From assembly GCA_017474455.1 (NCBI GenBank), contig JAFVHP010000044.1, forward strand, positions 124,001 to 188,000: a stretch of 64,000 nucleotides of DNA. The letters run 5' to 3'. Made by a program: the position numbers and the translations under genes. Under the pieces are notes generated by a model. That model worked only from the letters and a program-made list of their open reading frames with translations, searched no databases and was not told the origin of the DNA. Below are positions 44,725 through 54,382 of this stretch, piece after piece. The stretch is from Lachnospiraceae bacterium (GTDB lineage: Bacteria > Bacillota > Clostridia > Lachnospirales > Lachnospiraceae). The first letter of the stretch is position 1, and each line of letters starts with the position of its first letter.

Positions 44725-47700
44725 TTACTTGATCTTTGCCAGCACATCCTTAAAGATTTCGTAGTTGTGCTTCACACCATCATCCAAATCGATCTTGATC
44801 ATCTGGTCGGCAAGATGATGGATTTTTTCTTCGTAGACCCGGATCTCCTCAGCCTGCGCCTGCAGGGTAGCCAGTTGCTTAGACAGCTTTACGCGCTCGG
44901 AAGTGGACGCGCCGTTAATGCGCTGCTCCAGATCGGCGATAGCTGTACGATAGCGGGACTGTTGTTCGTGGACGTAATCCGTGCGTATACGGGCAATCGT
45001 GTCAGGCTGATAACGGTGCATGTAGATCAGACACTTGAATCCATTCTTCTTGCCGCTATCAAAGAGCCAGTAGATCGGACGCTTCTGGTATACTTTCAAA
45101 TGATCGGTGTAGAAATCGTTGATAAAGTAATTGCGAATAACCTCGCGAGAGGAGCCTTTACCACCGAGAGCATCGGCTATGTAGCGAAGGTTTTCTTCAA
45201 GTGTTGTTTTACCAAAGGCCACTTCAACAAACTTCACAAACCTGCCCACAATATCATCTTCAAAGTATTCATCATTACAGATCGGGATAATGGCATCCTT
45301 ATCTGGATGGAAGGTAATGTATTTGGAATCATCCCATGGGCCACCGGCATAGACGAGACCAGATTGTCCAAGAGAATAGCGTCCAAACATGCAACCGACC
45401 GCATAGGAAATTAAGCTTTTCACCTCGCGTCGCAGATCAGCTCTACGAACAGTAATATCTTTCTCATCTACTTCAGGAATCAATTCCTCACCAAGTCCAT
45501 AGAGTTCAATAAAAATACGGTTTAGCTTCTCCTCATTTTCCTTAAGTGTTTGGAATCGATTATCTGCTATGGCTTTCCAATCATCAAATGCCTCTTTTAT
45601 GGTAGAAGCACCACCACTATAAGGCAATCTCCGAGTAGAAGTAAGTAATGGATGTTCAGTGAAATCCCATGAAATCTCATATGAATCCCAATCGCTTTTA
45701 GAGATTGCTATGCAATCCTCCGCTAAACTTTCAACTTCATCCGTACGTGCCTTGATATATGGAATTCGTCCAATTTGCTCAACCCCGAAGTTTAGCGTAG
45801 GGGCAAGCAGAGTTAAAATATCTTCAGCTGCAACTGAATTTATAAGTGCCATGATATATTTTAAATCTGCTTCAAACGCTTCCATAGCAGCACTCGAAAA
45901 CGCAAATCCATACCCTACGTACCTTGCACTAATGCGAGAAGTTGAAATAGCAGACCAGCCGATACTTTCAGTAAAAAACCGATCTGGATTAATGATATAT
46001 CGAGACCAATGCCCTCCATGATTAAGCTTTGTTGCAAGCGCCTTCATTTCAGCGCCATCTGACTCCCAATTCACGACATCAAATCTATTCCCATACCACT
46101 TTCTTCTTTCACCACCTCCATTTATAGGAAACCACTTCTTTCCTGTCTCTAACGCCTCCTGTGGACTATGAGCAGTAAAGCAAGTTCTCGTTATATCAAC
46201 TTCCTGCCATTGGCGAATGAATCTCTTATTATCCCCAGTGCTCGTTCCCTTTTTGAGAACACAAATATCGCGCATCACCGGATATTTCTCAAAAGCATCA
46301 AACCAATGTGGATTTATCCAGTATGCTATAGGAGCTCCCGGAATTTTAGAGAATTCATCCTGTGTTACAAAATAGCGATTTCTTTGGGAAAGGAACAACT
46401 CTTCCTTGCCATCTTGAGAGAGAGGGCCAATTAAACGACAATAGGTCCCACGATACCGATCAAAGTGACTGTTTCTAAACACAAAACTTGTGGTTTGAAC
46501 AACCTCACCGCTTATTTCCTCGAAAGCCCGAGCCCCCAAGTGAGCCATGTTAATCGTATCTGTTATTAGAAGTTTCTTGCGCAACTTTTCAAAACTGGCA
46601 AGGAACATCCATGAGTGCTGCGTTATCATTGCCTGAAAGCCTAATGGTTTGGCAAAATGCATACATTGTTCAATAAAGACGCCAAATAGATCTGATTTGG
46701 TATCAAAGAAGTATTTCTTCACATATTCTGTAAGCTTGGGGTCCATCCCGCCTGCGCTCATATAAGGCGGATTCGTAACAACGGCATGATATTTCTGAGT
46801 TAAAGCCTCCCCTATATTGATCAGCACTTGTAATCTGGCCGAGGCCTCAATCTCTCCATGAATATCAAGATGTAATTGCCCATCTTCATATCTGGGTATG
46901 GCGAAGCGTCGGAGCAGATTCCAATCACCCGGCGTTACATTTATGATGCTGCCATACTCCTTGGCGTCGTGCATTTCCTCAACCAAACGCATGGCCTGCT
47001 TGACTGCCTCACCATACTCTTCCTGCGAGAGGTTCAGTCCCATGTCGTGCATCGGCGCAGAAGTGATGCCGTTACTCTCCTCGATGGCATAAACATGTGG
47101 CTGTACCTTCCGGGTGAAGAAGCACCGGTCGTACTGTCGGGCTTTCATCATCACAGCAAAGTAGGACAACTGAGCAGCACGCTCGTCAATGTCTAATCCC
47201 CACAGGTTATTCTCCACGATCTTGACCGCCGCCTCGCGTGCGGTGTAGCCGTAATCTTCATAGATACGGACAAGTACATCAAAGAGCACGCAAAGTATGT
47301 GGCCGGAGCCCATACAGGGATCGATGACACGGATTTCTTCCGGTTTCATGGAAGCGTATTCCTTTCTGATGGTGGCAAGCTGTGCCTGCACCTCCGGCTC
47401 CTGCTCAGCCTCGTCCAGATAGTACTTCCATTCGGATTTCAGGGCATCATTGGGATGGCCCTCCAGCCACAGGCGACCGAGGCTGTTCTCGACCATGTAA
47501 TGAACGATCCAGTCCGGCGTGAAAAGCTGAGTAGCCGCAGGAATATTCTCCTTAGTGATCTTGATGTTTTTCTTCAGGTCAGCAAAAACCTTGTCCTTCG
47601 GCTCGGTATTGTAATACTGATACAGCCAGCCGATGATCTGCACCTGATCCGTCCAGTCCTCTTCCGGGATGGTTGTGACCATCTGCTCAATCACGCTGCC

Positions 47701-48240
47701 CTCCCGGAGCAGGTAATCCGGGAGCAGCAGTTCGGTATAGTCCTCAATCCGCTGGAACATTCCCGGCAGAATGCTGTTCAGGGCATTGCATTGCACGATC
47801 AACAGGTACTTGAACAGCTCCTCGCTCTTGTTGGCACTCTCCAGCTCATAGACCTTGTTCATATTCAGACCGTCCAACTCAAGATGGATGACCTCGGCAA
47901 GGATCTGCGGCTTGAACTCCCCGGCGTCATTGGTGAATACGCGGATGTGGGAGGGCAAATAGCCGTTGACCTCCATGAAGCGCAGGGCGGCAAAACGGTT
48001 AAACCACGTGTAGGCCACTTCCTCCATGACCTGCTCGTAGCCCTTTGTCTTGATGTTTCGGATTAGCGCCTGCCGCTGCCGCTTCTCAGCCTGCGACAGC
48101 AGATGGCCGTTCACGCTGTCTTCTTTCGGATCGCCGATGTCTTTTTCGGTGATTCCATATATCATAGCCCGCTGGGAGACGCGCTCGATCAGCTCGCGTC
48201 TTGCCCAGACCGCATATTTCTTAATCGCATTCTTATCCAT
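44725..48240 (-). CDS. pglX: BREX adenine-specific DNA methyltransferase PglX
   Basis: The start at 48240 (MDKNAIKKYAVWARRELI) follows GGAGGG. The 1171-residue protein has the PglX N-terminal helical region, SAM motif I DPCMGSGHILCVLFDVLV, and catalytic NPPY at N490 (VVTNPPYMSAGGMDPKL) with the methyltransferase core. The target-recognition part follows. PglX methylates the BREX site on host DNA, marking self. Composition is mosaic: the first 400 or so codons look GC-rich, codons about 500-900 look distinctly A+T-rich, and the end is intermediate. That pattern suggests replacement of the specificity region. Confidence 0.95.
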   Translation of the reverse strand: MDKNAIKKYAVWARRELIERVSQRAMIYGITEKDIGDPKEDSVNGHLLSQAEKRQRQALIRNIKTKGYEQVMEEVAYTWFNRFAALRFMEVNGYLPSHIRVFTNDAGEFKPQILAEVIHLELDGLNMNKVYELESANKSEELFKYLLIVQCNALNSILPGMFQRIEDYTELLLPDYLLREGSVIEQMVTTIPEEDWTDQVQIIGWLYQYYNTEPKDKVFADLKKNIKITKENIPAATQLFTPDWIVHYMVENSLGRLWLEGHPNDALKSEWKYYLDEAEQEPEVQAQLATIRKEYASMKPEEIRVIDPCMGSGHILCVLFDVLVRIYEDYGYTAREAAVKIVENNLWGLDIDERAAQLSYFAVMMKARQYDRCFFTRKVQPHVYAIEESNGITSAPMHDMGLNLSQEEYGEAVKQAMRLVEEMHDAKEYGSIINVTPGDWNLLRRFAIPRYEDGQLHLDIHGEIEASARLQVLINIGEALTQKYHAVVTNPPYMSAGGMDPKLTEYVKKYFFDTKSDLFGVFIEQCMHFAKPLGFQAMITQHSWMFLASFEKLRKKLLITDTINMAHLGARAFEEISGEVVQTTSFVFRNSHFDRYRGTYCRLIGPLSQDGKEELFLSQRNRYFVTQDEFSKIPGAPIAYWINPHWFDAFEKYPVMRDICVLKKGTSTGDNKRFIRQWQEVDITRTCFTAHSPQEALETGKKWFPINGGGERRKWYGNRFDVVNWESDGAEMKALATKLNHGGHWSRYIINPDRFFTESIGWSAISTSRISARYVGYGFAFSSAAMEAFEADLKYIMALINSVAAEDILTLLAPTLNFGVEQIGRIPYIKARTDEVESLAEDCIAISKSDWDSYEISWDFTEHPLLTSTRRLPYSGGASTIKEAFDDWKAIADNRFQTLKENEEKLNRIFIELYGLGEELIPEVDEKDITVRRADLRREVKSLISYAVGCMFGRYSLGQSGLVYAGGPWDDSKYITFHPDKDAIIPICNDEYFEDDIVGRFVKFVEVAFGKTTLEENLRYIADALGGKGSSREVIRNYFINDFYTDHLKVYQKRPIYWLFDSGKKNGFKCLIYMHRYQPDTIARIRTDYVHEQQSRYRTAIADLEQRINGASTSERVKLSKQLATLQAQAEEIRVYEEKIHHLADQMIKIDLDDGVKHNYEIFKDVLAKIK

Positions 48241-48251
48241 AGTGCCCTCCG

Positions 48252-51200
48252 TTAGTTCAGCTTGATGCCGTCGCATCCTTTCAACAGCTGCTTCATGTTG
48301 GTACGGATCTTCTCAACGTAGGCGTCGATCTCTTCTTCGGTCTTCAGGGTTTTCGCCGGGAACATAGCCTGCCGGTGGATAGTCTTGATGACTTCCTTTT
48401 GAGGAGGCTTTACTGGATCAACCACAGGAGGTTTTACAGGCGGGTTCACTACACTCTCAATACGGCCAAGTGTATCATCTTTGTACTGCCACATCGGAGG
48501 AACCAGACCATCAAGTAATGCCAACGTCTGGTAAGATACAATCTGCTGTTTTTTCTGAGTGAAATAATTATCGGCTGTATTGGAGATATTCCTTGCAGTC
48601 GGGTTATCACCAGCGGTCGTATGGATCTCTGCCATGCATTGACGCACAATCTCCAACAGTTCGTCGCGCTTCGCGTCCAGCATCTTTCCGTGGGAGGCCT
48701 TCACCTTAGCCATAAGGTCGTTCAATTCTGGAATGCGGTCATACTGGAACTTGCCGCCTGTTAGGATCATTGTGATCATACGGATATGATTCAATGCCTG
48801 ATTTGCATCCTCATCTTTACCAATATAATCAAGGTCTACGCGTAAATCCTGCTCATACTTAACTGCGCTATCAAATAGAGCCACTCTTGTCTTGAAGAAC
48901 TCCTCGACATCCTGCAGCTCATCGCGCATATCGTAGAGGGTATCCTCACGGTCGATGACGCGCTGGATCAGAGCCGTGTTGTCCTTCTGCTGGGACAGAA
49001 CATCCTTAATCAACGCGATGGCTTGCTTGACCTTGCCCTGATCCGGGTACTTGTGGCCGTCGTAGCGGGCATCCAGCTTGGTGTAATGGTCCAGCTCACC
49101 GTTGAACTTCTCCACGATGTGAGCGATCAGGCCGTCCTCATCCTCCGGTACATCCATCTCATCGAAGAAGTCGCGCAGGAAATCGCGGACCTCCCGGATC
49201 TTCTGGATGGAAACGACCTGCCGCTTGGAAATGGAGGTCTTGCCGATCTCGCTCTTCTTACGCAGCATGTCCGGGAGCTTCTGATCGCTGGGCTGGATAG
49301 TCGCCCCGCCATACTTGATGGTGACCTTCTGGTCATAGATCAGCATAGCCACGACCGCGGCGATATCGATCTCGCGCCAGCCATAGGGCTTCTTCTGGAA
49401 CCGATCCTGCAGGTCGGACATGGTGGTCGGGAGATTCTGGTTGAACTGGATCTCCAGATATTTCTCCACCTTGGCGGCTGCGTCACGGTTGGGCTCGGTG
49501 CCCGGAATATACTGCTCCTCGCCGTGGAGGATCTTATAAATATCAGCATCGGTCTCGGCGAACTTGGTGATCAGGCCGAGGTCGCTATATACGTGTGCAA
49601 CGAGATACTCCAGAGCCTGGTCGATTTTGCTCTTGGCATCGCCGCCCTTGATCTCGATGTGTTCGCCGTCCACATAGAACTCAGCTGTTGCGATAGCCTT
49701 CCTCAGATCCTCGGCTGCGGTCAGCTCATACTTTCCGGCCTCGTCCTGCTGATCACGGATGATGTCCTGTACGGATTTCGGAAGCTGCGCCACGTTCCGC
49801 TGCTTCACGTACTTGCGGATCTTCATAGCGCTTTCCAGAGATTCGTAATAGGGATTCTCCGCCAGCACCACAATGGCCTGTCCAGCAGACTCCGCCATCA
49901 GACGCAGCTCGTTCTTCTCGGTGGGATCGGTGGCCACGGTCAAGACACGCAGCATCATGCCGCCTGTCAGCGCTCCAACAGCCTGCCCATCCACCATCTG
50001 GTCAAAGGCGAAGTCGTACTTTCCATAGCGGAACTTCTTTGTCGTGTATATGTCCGCGAAGATCATCTGGGCAATGCGGCCTACGATGTCCGCTGTCGCC
50101 ACAGGCGTATTTTTGATCTCGCGCTGGATGTCCTGTTCCTCATCGGTCAGGAAGTTGTATGTATCACCGGTGCGTCCGATATAGTTCTGGCTCATCAGGC
50201 GATCCAGAGAGCCGCGCACCTGCTCACGCATGGTAATCTTATCCAGCCGGATGTCGTCCGCCATCAGGATGACGATGTTATCCAGATTGGCCTTCACATC
50301 ATCAACGTAGCGAACCAGATACAGTAGCTTCAGCACATCCACGTCCTGCGACTCGATACCGTTGCCATCGATAGCGGCACGTTCGCAGCGCTCAATCACG
50401 CGCCGGATTGAGCTGTCGAGGAAGGTGTGCACGGTATCATAGAAGAGGTAGAACGGTGCCAGCGCGTACTCGTCCTTGTCCTCAATCTTCTGGGCAGCCT
50501 CTTGGAAACCGGAAAGCATGGACCGCTCACCACCGGAGAGGTGCTTGCCGGAATTGCCGTGTTTCCTGATCTCGGCAAATACTTTCTGCATCAAGATGAA
50601 CTGATAGGGCACGAACGGGAAGTTACGCGCAAACTCGCCCGCACCGGAGTATCCCTTGATGTCCAGAATGGCATCGGTGAAGGAGAACAAGTTCCGCAGC
50701 ACGGAGTCGTTGGCAGCGTATACCTGTTCCAGTCCATGCTCGGCCTCGTCCGTTTTCAAAAGGATACGCTTCTGGATAACCTCATCCGCAGAGGAGGAGG
50801 ACAGGGACAGGCGGGTCTTAAAGCGGGCCTGAATGCGGGAGAACTCATTCTCGCGGGCTTTGATGATCTCGTCGATGGCTTCCTGCCCGGTGCAGACCAC
50901 CCATACTTTACCCATGCACTCGCTGCCGATCTTCTCAACAAGGGACTGCAGGTTGATGAGCAGGTCAGTATCGCCACCGACGTACTGGCCAACCTCGTCG
51001 ATCATGAACAGCAGCCTGAAATCCTTCGGCTGGCTGTCCACATATTCCTTGATCTCGGAAACAAGCTGGGCAATGGAGGTCTCCACGGTCTCGGTGCCAT
51101 TGAACCAGTTGCTGGCTGCCTGTTCGCTCATGCCGAGCACTTCCTGTAGGGTAGCAACAATGTCATCCTCGAAGAAAGCATAGGCATCGCGGGACTCCAG

Positions 51201-51776
51201 CCATGACGCGCCGTTCTTCTCTTCGAACACGCGCCGGAACTCCTCGGTCTTACCCTTCTTCGCAATGAACTGCTCCAGCTTGGCAACCTTCAGGTTCTCG
51301 CCATAGAAGCCAAGGTAGTTATAGAACATCTTGGCAAAGACGCGCAACACGGCGGTCTTGTCCTTGTTGATGGAGCCTTCGATGTCGATATTGAAAAGGA
51401 TGGTGTGGGTCAGTCCCCTGGTAGCGCGGTCGATAAGCATGAAGGTTGCCGGATCATCCGCGAACTTCGCCCGGAACCGCTCCACGGTCTTCACACCTTG
51501 CACTTCTTTATTTTCCAGAAGGTAGGACAGCATTTTCAGGAAGTGGGATTTACCACTTCCGAAGAAGCCTGAGATCCAGACGCCAATATCGGCAGTCTCC
51601 TCATTGAAGGATTCAATGTAATTGTTGAAGAAGGTGATGAAATGCTTCTTCAGCTCACGGGTAATGACATACTCGTTCAGTTCCTGTACGAGCACGCTGC
51701 TTTCATCCTGGTCGACCTTGACGACACCATTGATTTTACGGTTGATGTCGTCTTTGAACATCGATTGAATTCTCAT
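48252..51776 (-). CDS. brxC: BREX protein BrxC (large P-loop ATPase, DUF499/PglY-like)
   Basis: The 1174-residue protein starts MRIQSMFKDDINRKINGVVK, the standard BrxC N-terminus, with Walker A SGFFGSGKSHFLKMLSYLL (residues 69-87) and a later LLFMIDEVGQYVGGD Walker B-like motif. It is the largest subunit of the core complex with BrxB, PglX and PglZ. The C-terminus holds a Pro-rich linker (NPPVKPPVVDPVKPPQ) and a helical end. It is 15 bases after brxB and overlaps the extended frame of pglX. Confidence 0.95.
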   Translation of the reverse strand: MRIQSMFKDDINRKINGVVKVDQDESSVLVQELNEYVITRELKKHFITFFNNYIESFNEETADIGVWISGFFGSGKSHFLKMLSYLLENKEVQGVKTVERFRAKFADDPATFMLIDRATRGLTHTILFNIDIEGSINKDKTAVLRVFAKMFYNYLGFYGENLKVAKLEQFIAKKGKTEEFRRVFEEKNGASWLESRDAYAFFEDDIVATLQEVLGMSEQAASNWFNGTETVETSIAQLVSEIKEYVDSQPKDFRLLFMIDEVGQYVGGDTDLLINLQSLVEKIGSECMGKVWVVCTGQEAIDEIIKARENEFSRIQARFKTRLSLSSSSADEVIQKRILLKTDEAEHGLEQVYAANDSVLRNLFSFTDAILDIKGYSGAGEFARNFPFVPYQFILMQKVFAEIRKHGNSGKHLSGGERSMLSGFQEAAQKIEDKDEYALAPFYLFYDTVHTFLDSSIRRVIERCERAAIDGNGIESQDVDVLKLLYLVRYVDDVKANLDNIVILMADDIRLDKITMREQVRGSLDRLMSQNYIGRTGDTYNFLTDEEQDIQREIKNTPVATADIVGRIAQMIFADIYTTKKFRYGKYDFAFDQMVDGQAVGALTGGMMLRVLTVATDPTEKNELRLMAESAGQAIVVLAENPYYESLESAMKIRKYVKQRNVAQLPKSVQDIIRDQQDEAGKYELTAAEDLRKAIATAEFYVDGEHIEIKGGDAKSKIDQALEYLVAHVYSDLGLITKFAETDADIYKILHGEEQYIPGTEPNRDAAAKVEKYLEIQFNQNLPTTMSDLQDRFQKKPYGWREIDIAAVVAMLIYDQKVTIKYGGATIQPSDQKLPDMLRKKSEIGKTSISKRQVVSIQKIREVRDFLRDFFDEMDVPEDEDGLIAHIVEKFNGELDHYTKLDARYDGHKYPDQGKVKQAIALIKDVLSQQKDNTALIQRVIDREDTLYDMRDELQDVEEFFKTRVALFDSAVKYEQDLRVDLDYIGKDEDANQALNHIRMITMILTGGKFQYDRIPELNDLMAKVKASHGKMLDAKRDELLEIVRQCMAEIHTTAGDNPTARNISNTADNYFTQKKQQIVSYQTLALLDGLVPPMWQYKDDTLGRIESVVNPPVKPPVVDPVKPPQKEVIKTIHRQAMFPAKTLKTEEEIDAYVEKIRTNMKQLLKGCDGIKLN

Positions 51777-51791
51777 GTCGCGGCTCCTTCC

Positions 51792-52349
51792 TTATATCAC
51801 GTTAAACGCCCGATAGTACGGATTCGGCGTCAGTTTATCAAACAGTTTCACATAGCGGCCATCAAAGGTTCCCGGATACATCACCAACACCGGAACATCC
51901 GAGAAGTACGGCTGCATGGCATCCAGCAGGGCATGTACCCGGATGAACGGGAAGGCCTCTCCAACGCCAGTGATCAGGATCACATCTCCCGGCTCATGCG
52001 GCTCGTACTGCATCTTCCCGATGAAGGCGGTGTTGTTCGCCATGCGCTTCATCTGATCCAGCACGAACTGCTTTCCCTTTTTCTCTTCCTGCTGAGCGAC
52101 CCGATCAGTGATCCGCTTATCATCGCAGATGGAGAGGAATACCTTGTACAGGTTGTACTCGATCAGGTGGCAATTCAGGCTCTGGTCGGTCATCAGCTTT
52201 TCTGTAAAGTGGCGGACAGCCATTTCATCCTTTGGATCGTAACAGAAGATCCGGATATTCACTTCGTTGCTCAGGCCTTTGCCTTCCAAGAACTCTGGTT
52301 CCTGAATCAGAGCCCGGAGGTTGTCAAGGCGCTCCATTAGATTGTTCAT
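51792..52349 (-). CDS. brxB: BREX protein BrxB (DUF1788)
   Basis: The 185-residue protein starts MNNLMERLDNLRALIQEPEF and matches DUF1788/BrxB: RIFCYDPKDEMAVRHFTEKL, EPGDVILITGVGEAFPFIRV and VLVMYPGTFDGRYVKLFDKL. BrxB bridges other BREX core subunits and is needed for defence. GC content matches brxC, unlike the A+T-rich brxA before it. Confidence 0.94.
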   Translation of the reverse strand: MNNLMERLDNLRALIQEPEFLEGKGLSNEVNIRIFCYDPKDEMAVRHFTEKLMTDQSLNCHLIEYNLYKVFLSICDDKRITDRVAQQEEKKGKQFVLDQMKRMANNTAFIGKMQYEPHEPGDVILITGVGEAFPFIRVHALLDAMQPYFSDVPVLVMYPGTFDGRYVKLFDKLTPNPYYRAFNVI

Positions 52350-52363
52350 TGATACAATTCCTC

Positions 52364-52984
52364 CTAATTCAGGCAGTTAAATGCTGAAAGAGCAAGAGTA
52401 TCTCCACTTTCTCGTATAGTATTTTCGAGCTTTCGGCTAATAAGTACCGGGTTAAGCCTCAGAGATTTTGCACTATCGATATACTCTGTCTCTATAAGAA
52501 TTCTGGATATAACAGAAATTATTTTCTTTATAGTTGTGTCTGACCATGAAGCAACAAGATCATCCTGTTCCTGGAGTTGCAAAAAGAAAGCATTTAGGTC
52601 TCTTCGACCAAAAAAGGTGTCTTTTTGCTGATATTTAGCTCCTATAACTGTGATCATAAAGTCCCACATCAACCGATACTGCTTCATCATTGCATATAAA
52701 CAAATTTGCTTTGAAACATCACTAGGATCAAATGCAATTGCACTAATAAGATAATCACTGTTCAGCGCATTAAGTCTATGTATACAGGTCTGTGCTATCC
52801 TTCTCACCATTCTTTCAGTAGGATACTGAAACAGGTTTTCTTCTGTAATCCGTGCAACAATGCTTTCTTCATCTAGACCTTCATATTTTAGTTTTGCTGT
52901 AATTCGCATTTCATAAAACAGAAATTGTTCTCTTGTTAGAGAAGCATTTCCTTTATAAGGGCTATCAATTACAGGACTTATCAT
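52364..52984 (-). CDS. brxA: BREX protein BrxA (DUF1819)
   Basis: The 206-residue protein starts MISPVIDSPYKGNASLTREQ and matches the DUF1819/BrxA family, a small helical DNA-binding protein structurally related to phage NusB-like folds (ERMVRRIAQTCIHRLNALNS and IRESGDTLALSAFNCLN). It is A+T-rich compared with the following genes, as is the HTH gene before it. It precedes brxB by 14 bases. Confidence 0.92.
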   Translation of the reverse strand: MISPVIDSPYKGNASLTREQFLFYEMRITAKLKYEGLDEESIVARITEENLFQYPTERMVRRIAQTCIHRLNALNSDYLISAIAFDPSDVSKQICLYAMMKQYRLMWDFMITVIGAKYQQKDTFFGRRDLNAFFLQLQEQDDLVASWSDTTIKKIISVISRILIETEYIDSAKSLRLNPVLISRKLENTIRESGDTLALSAFNCLN

Positions 52985-52999
52985 TTCTCTTTTACCTTC

Positions 53000-53209
53000 C
53001 TACTTTGTGTCATCTATTTTTATACCGGATCTGATGTATTTCCCATTTTTAATTCTTCCATCTTTAGGTTTTTCTGCATCAGAAGGAATGGCCCAGGTAT
53101 TGCCAACACGAAATGCTCCGGGTATCCGATTGTCTTTACATAAAACCTGGATCCATCGAATAGAAATGCCCCAACGTTCAGCAGTCTGCTTAATTGAATA
53201 ATACTCCAT
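53000..53209 (-). CDS. Small MerR/excisionase-like HTH protein, first gene of the BREX operon
   Basis: The 69-residue protein starts MEYYSIKQTAERWGISIRWI, an HTH_17-type helix-turn-helix with a winged continuation (LCKDNRIPGAFRVGNTWAIP). Proteins of this kind bind DNA as regulators or recombination directionality factors. It is 15 bases before brxA and just after the BREX promoter, so autoregulation of the operon is likely. The usual WYL-domain BREX regulator BrxR was not seen in the window. Confidence 0.82.
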   Translation of the reverse strand: MEYYSIKQTAERWGISIRWIQVLCKDNRIPGAFRVGNTWAIPSDAEKPKDGRIKNGKYIRSGIKIDDTK

Positions 53210-53224
53210 AACTACCTCGCCCTA

Positions 53225-53253
53225 TTGATATTCCAATTACCTACTAATACTAT
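53225..53253 (+). promoter_or_regulatory. Promoter of the DUF4160 gene
   Basis: TTGATA (53225-53230) and TACTAT (53248-53253) are separated by 17 bases, a good match to a vegetative promoter. It fires away from the BREX operon, with a leader of about 100 bases. Confidence 0.55.
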
Positions 53254-53267
53254 TTCGTGGTAATGTG

Positions 53268-53296
53268 ATTTTATGCGAAAAAGCGAAGACAATCAA
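53268..53296 (-). promoter_or_regulatory. Promoter of the BREX operon
   Basis: On the minus strand TTGATT (rc of 53291-53296) and TAAAAT (rc of 53268-53273) are separated by 17 bases. Transcription would start near 53261 and reach the HTH gene after about 50 bases. It overlaps the start region of the divergent promoter, so the two may interfere or be controlled together. Confidence 0.6.
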
Positions 53297-53357
53297 ATAC
53301 GGTTATCCTTTTGTGCCTTCATACAGGCCAATTAATCATCGGAGAGAAGTGACTAAA

Positions 53358-54044
53358 ATGATCTATACCATACACTTTTCAGTACATGTATACGCTGAAG
53401 ATGTCGCGATCGATGAACTGCTAAACTATGGAAGCCACCAATATGGCATTCTCGGAAAAGAGTTACTAGAACCTCTTCGTCTCATTAATGACACATCTTA
53501 TTTTCTCAATATCACCAATGTAGAAGATCTTTGGAACTGGACTGATTTCAAGCTTTATGGGAAAAGCACTGGTTCAATTGCATTTATGCCAGTATTAGAC
53601 TTTGTGAAAAAGAACCACATTGTTCAGAAATATTTGATGTTTAATAACCTTCGTTACCATATAGACAATCCTCAGTTGCCTCTTCAATACTATCTACAGA
53701 GGATGTCATATGGAGATACATCTACTATTGAAGTTCAACTATTAATCAACTCAGATGCTGGTACATTCTACAAGAAGAATGATATCCGCATATATATGAA
53801 TACACGCGAAAATGGACATCATAATATACCTCATATACATGTTGATATACATCATGACTTATCTGCTACTTTTTCAATAATAGATGGAAGGCAATTAACA
53901 AATCATAAAATTCTAAAGAAATATGAAAAACTGATTACTGAATTCATTCATACTCATAGGCAAGAACTATTAGTATTTTGGAATGAGCATACTGATGGAT
54001 TAACCGTTGACCTTAACCAGTACTTTAACTTAATAGCCTATTGA
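53358..54044 (+). CDS. DUF4160-domain protein divergent from BREX
   Basis: The start at 53358 (MIYTIHFSVHVYAEDVAI) follows GGAGAGAAG. The 228-residue protein has an unrecognised N-terminal half and a C-terminal DUF4160-like domain: FYKKNDIRIYMNTREN, HNIPHIHVDIHHDLSATFSI and LITEFIHTHRQELLVFWNEH. DUF4160 proteins are small and often linked with toxin-antitoxin-like pairs. The gene is very A+T-rich, like brxA and the HTH gene. Its own promoter diverges from that of BREX. Confidence 0.78.
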   Translation: MIYTIHFSVHVYAEDVAIDELLNYGSHQYGILGKELLEPLRLINDTSYFLNITNVEDLWNWTDFKLYGKSTGSIAFMPVLDFVKKNHIVQKYLMFNNLRYHIDNPQLPLQYYLQRMSYGDTSTIEVQLLINSDAGTFYKKNDIRIYMNTRENGHHNIPHIHVDIHHDLSATFSIIDGRQLTNHKILKKYEKLITEFIHTHRQELLVFWNEHTDGLTVDLNQYFNLIAY

Positions 54045-54209
54045 CAAAGAGTATTTATCAAAACATCTGTGCTATATAGATAATTTGATCAGCGCCTTTC
54101 AAGTTATACTTAATGGAACTTGAATAGTTTAAAAATCAAATCAGAAAATACGATCTTTGAACAGTCCGAAACAGATAGAACGCGAACCAGAAGATGAATA
54201 GAATGTATT
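54045..54209. other. A+T-rich stretch without a gene
   Basis: I see no gene, hairpin of note or promoter in this stretch. It lies between the DUF4160 gene and the MATE remnant and appears to be the outer edge of the island. Confidence 0.5.
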
Positions 54210-54307
54210 TTTATTCCTTCTGTTCACTATACCTTTGCATAGCGTTTTTCCATTTACCGGAACGATAACTCGCGATTCCGATCAGAAGCGAAAGCGTCCA
54301 GCCCACA
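54210..54307 (-). pseudogene. 3' remnant of a MATE transporter gene
   Basis: Read on the minus strand this gives VGWTLSLLIGIASYRSGKWK, then NAMQRYSEQKE and a stop. It is nearly identical to the C-terminus of the intact MATE gene nearby (VGWTLSLLIGIARYRSGKW and so on). Over the last 70 bases about 62 match (54231-54300 against 55908 onward). The coding homology stops exactly where the palindromic element begins at 54308. It is a fragment of a paralogous MATE gene, not a copy of the whole. Confidence 0.8.
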
Positions 54308-54382
54308 GTGGTGCCTGACACCATTAAAAATCCATAAAAAATGTCATTACTATTTTATATAATCTTTCAGGCGTCAGGCACT
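54308..54382. mobile_element. Short element with palindromic ends (REP/MITE-like), copy 2 of the repeat
   Basis: One end is TGGTGCCTGACACCATTAAA, identical over 20 bases to the repeat at 19644-19663. The other end, read inward, is GTGCCTGACGCCTGAAAG. The two ends are imperfect inverted repeats about 75 bases apart around an A+T-rich core. The element joins two truncated genes. No transposase is encoded. Confidence 0.6.

Noticed and set aside
27796-53300. Prophage or integrative element with integrase
   Set aside because: No integrase, transposase, terminase, capsid or tRNA attachment site was seen on either strand.
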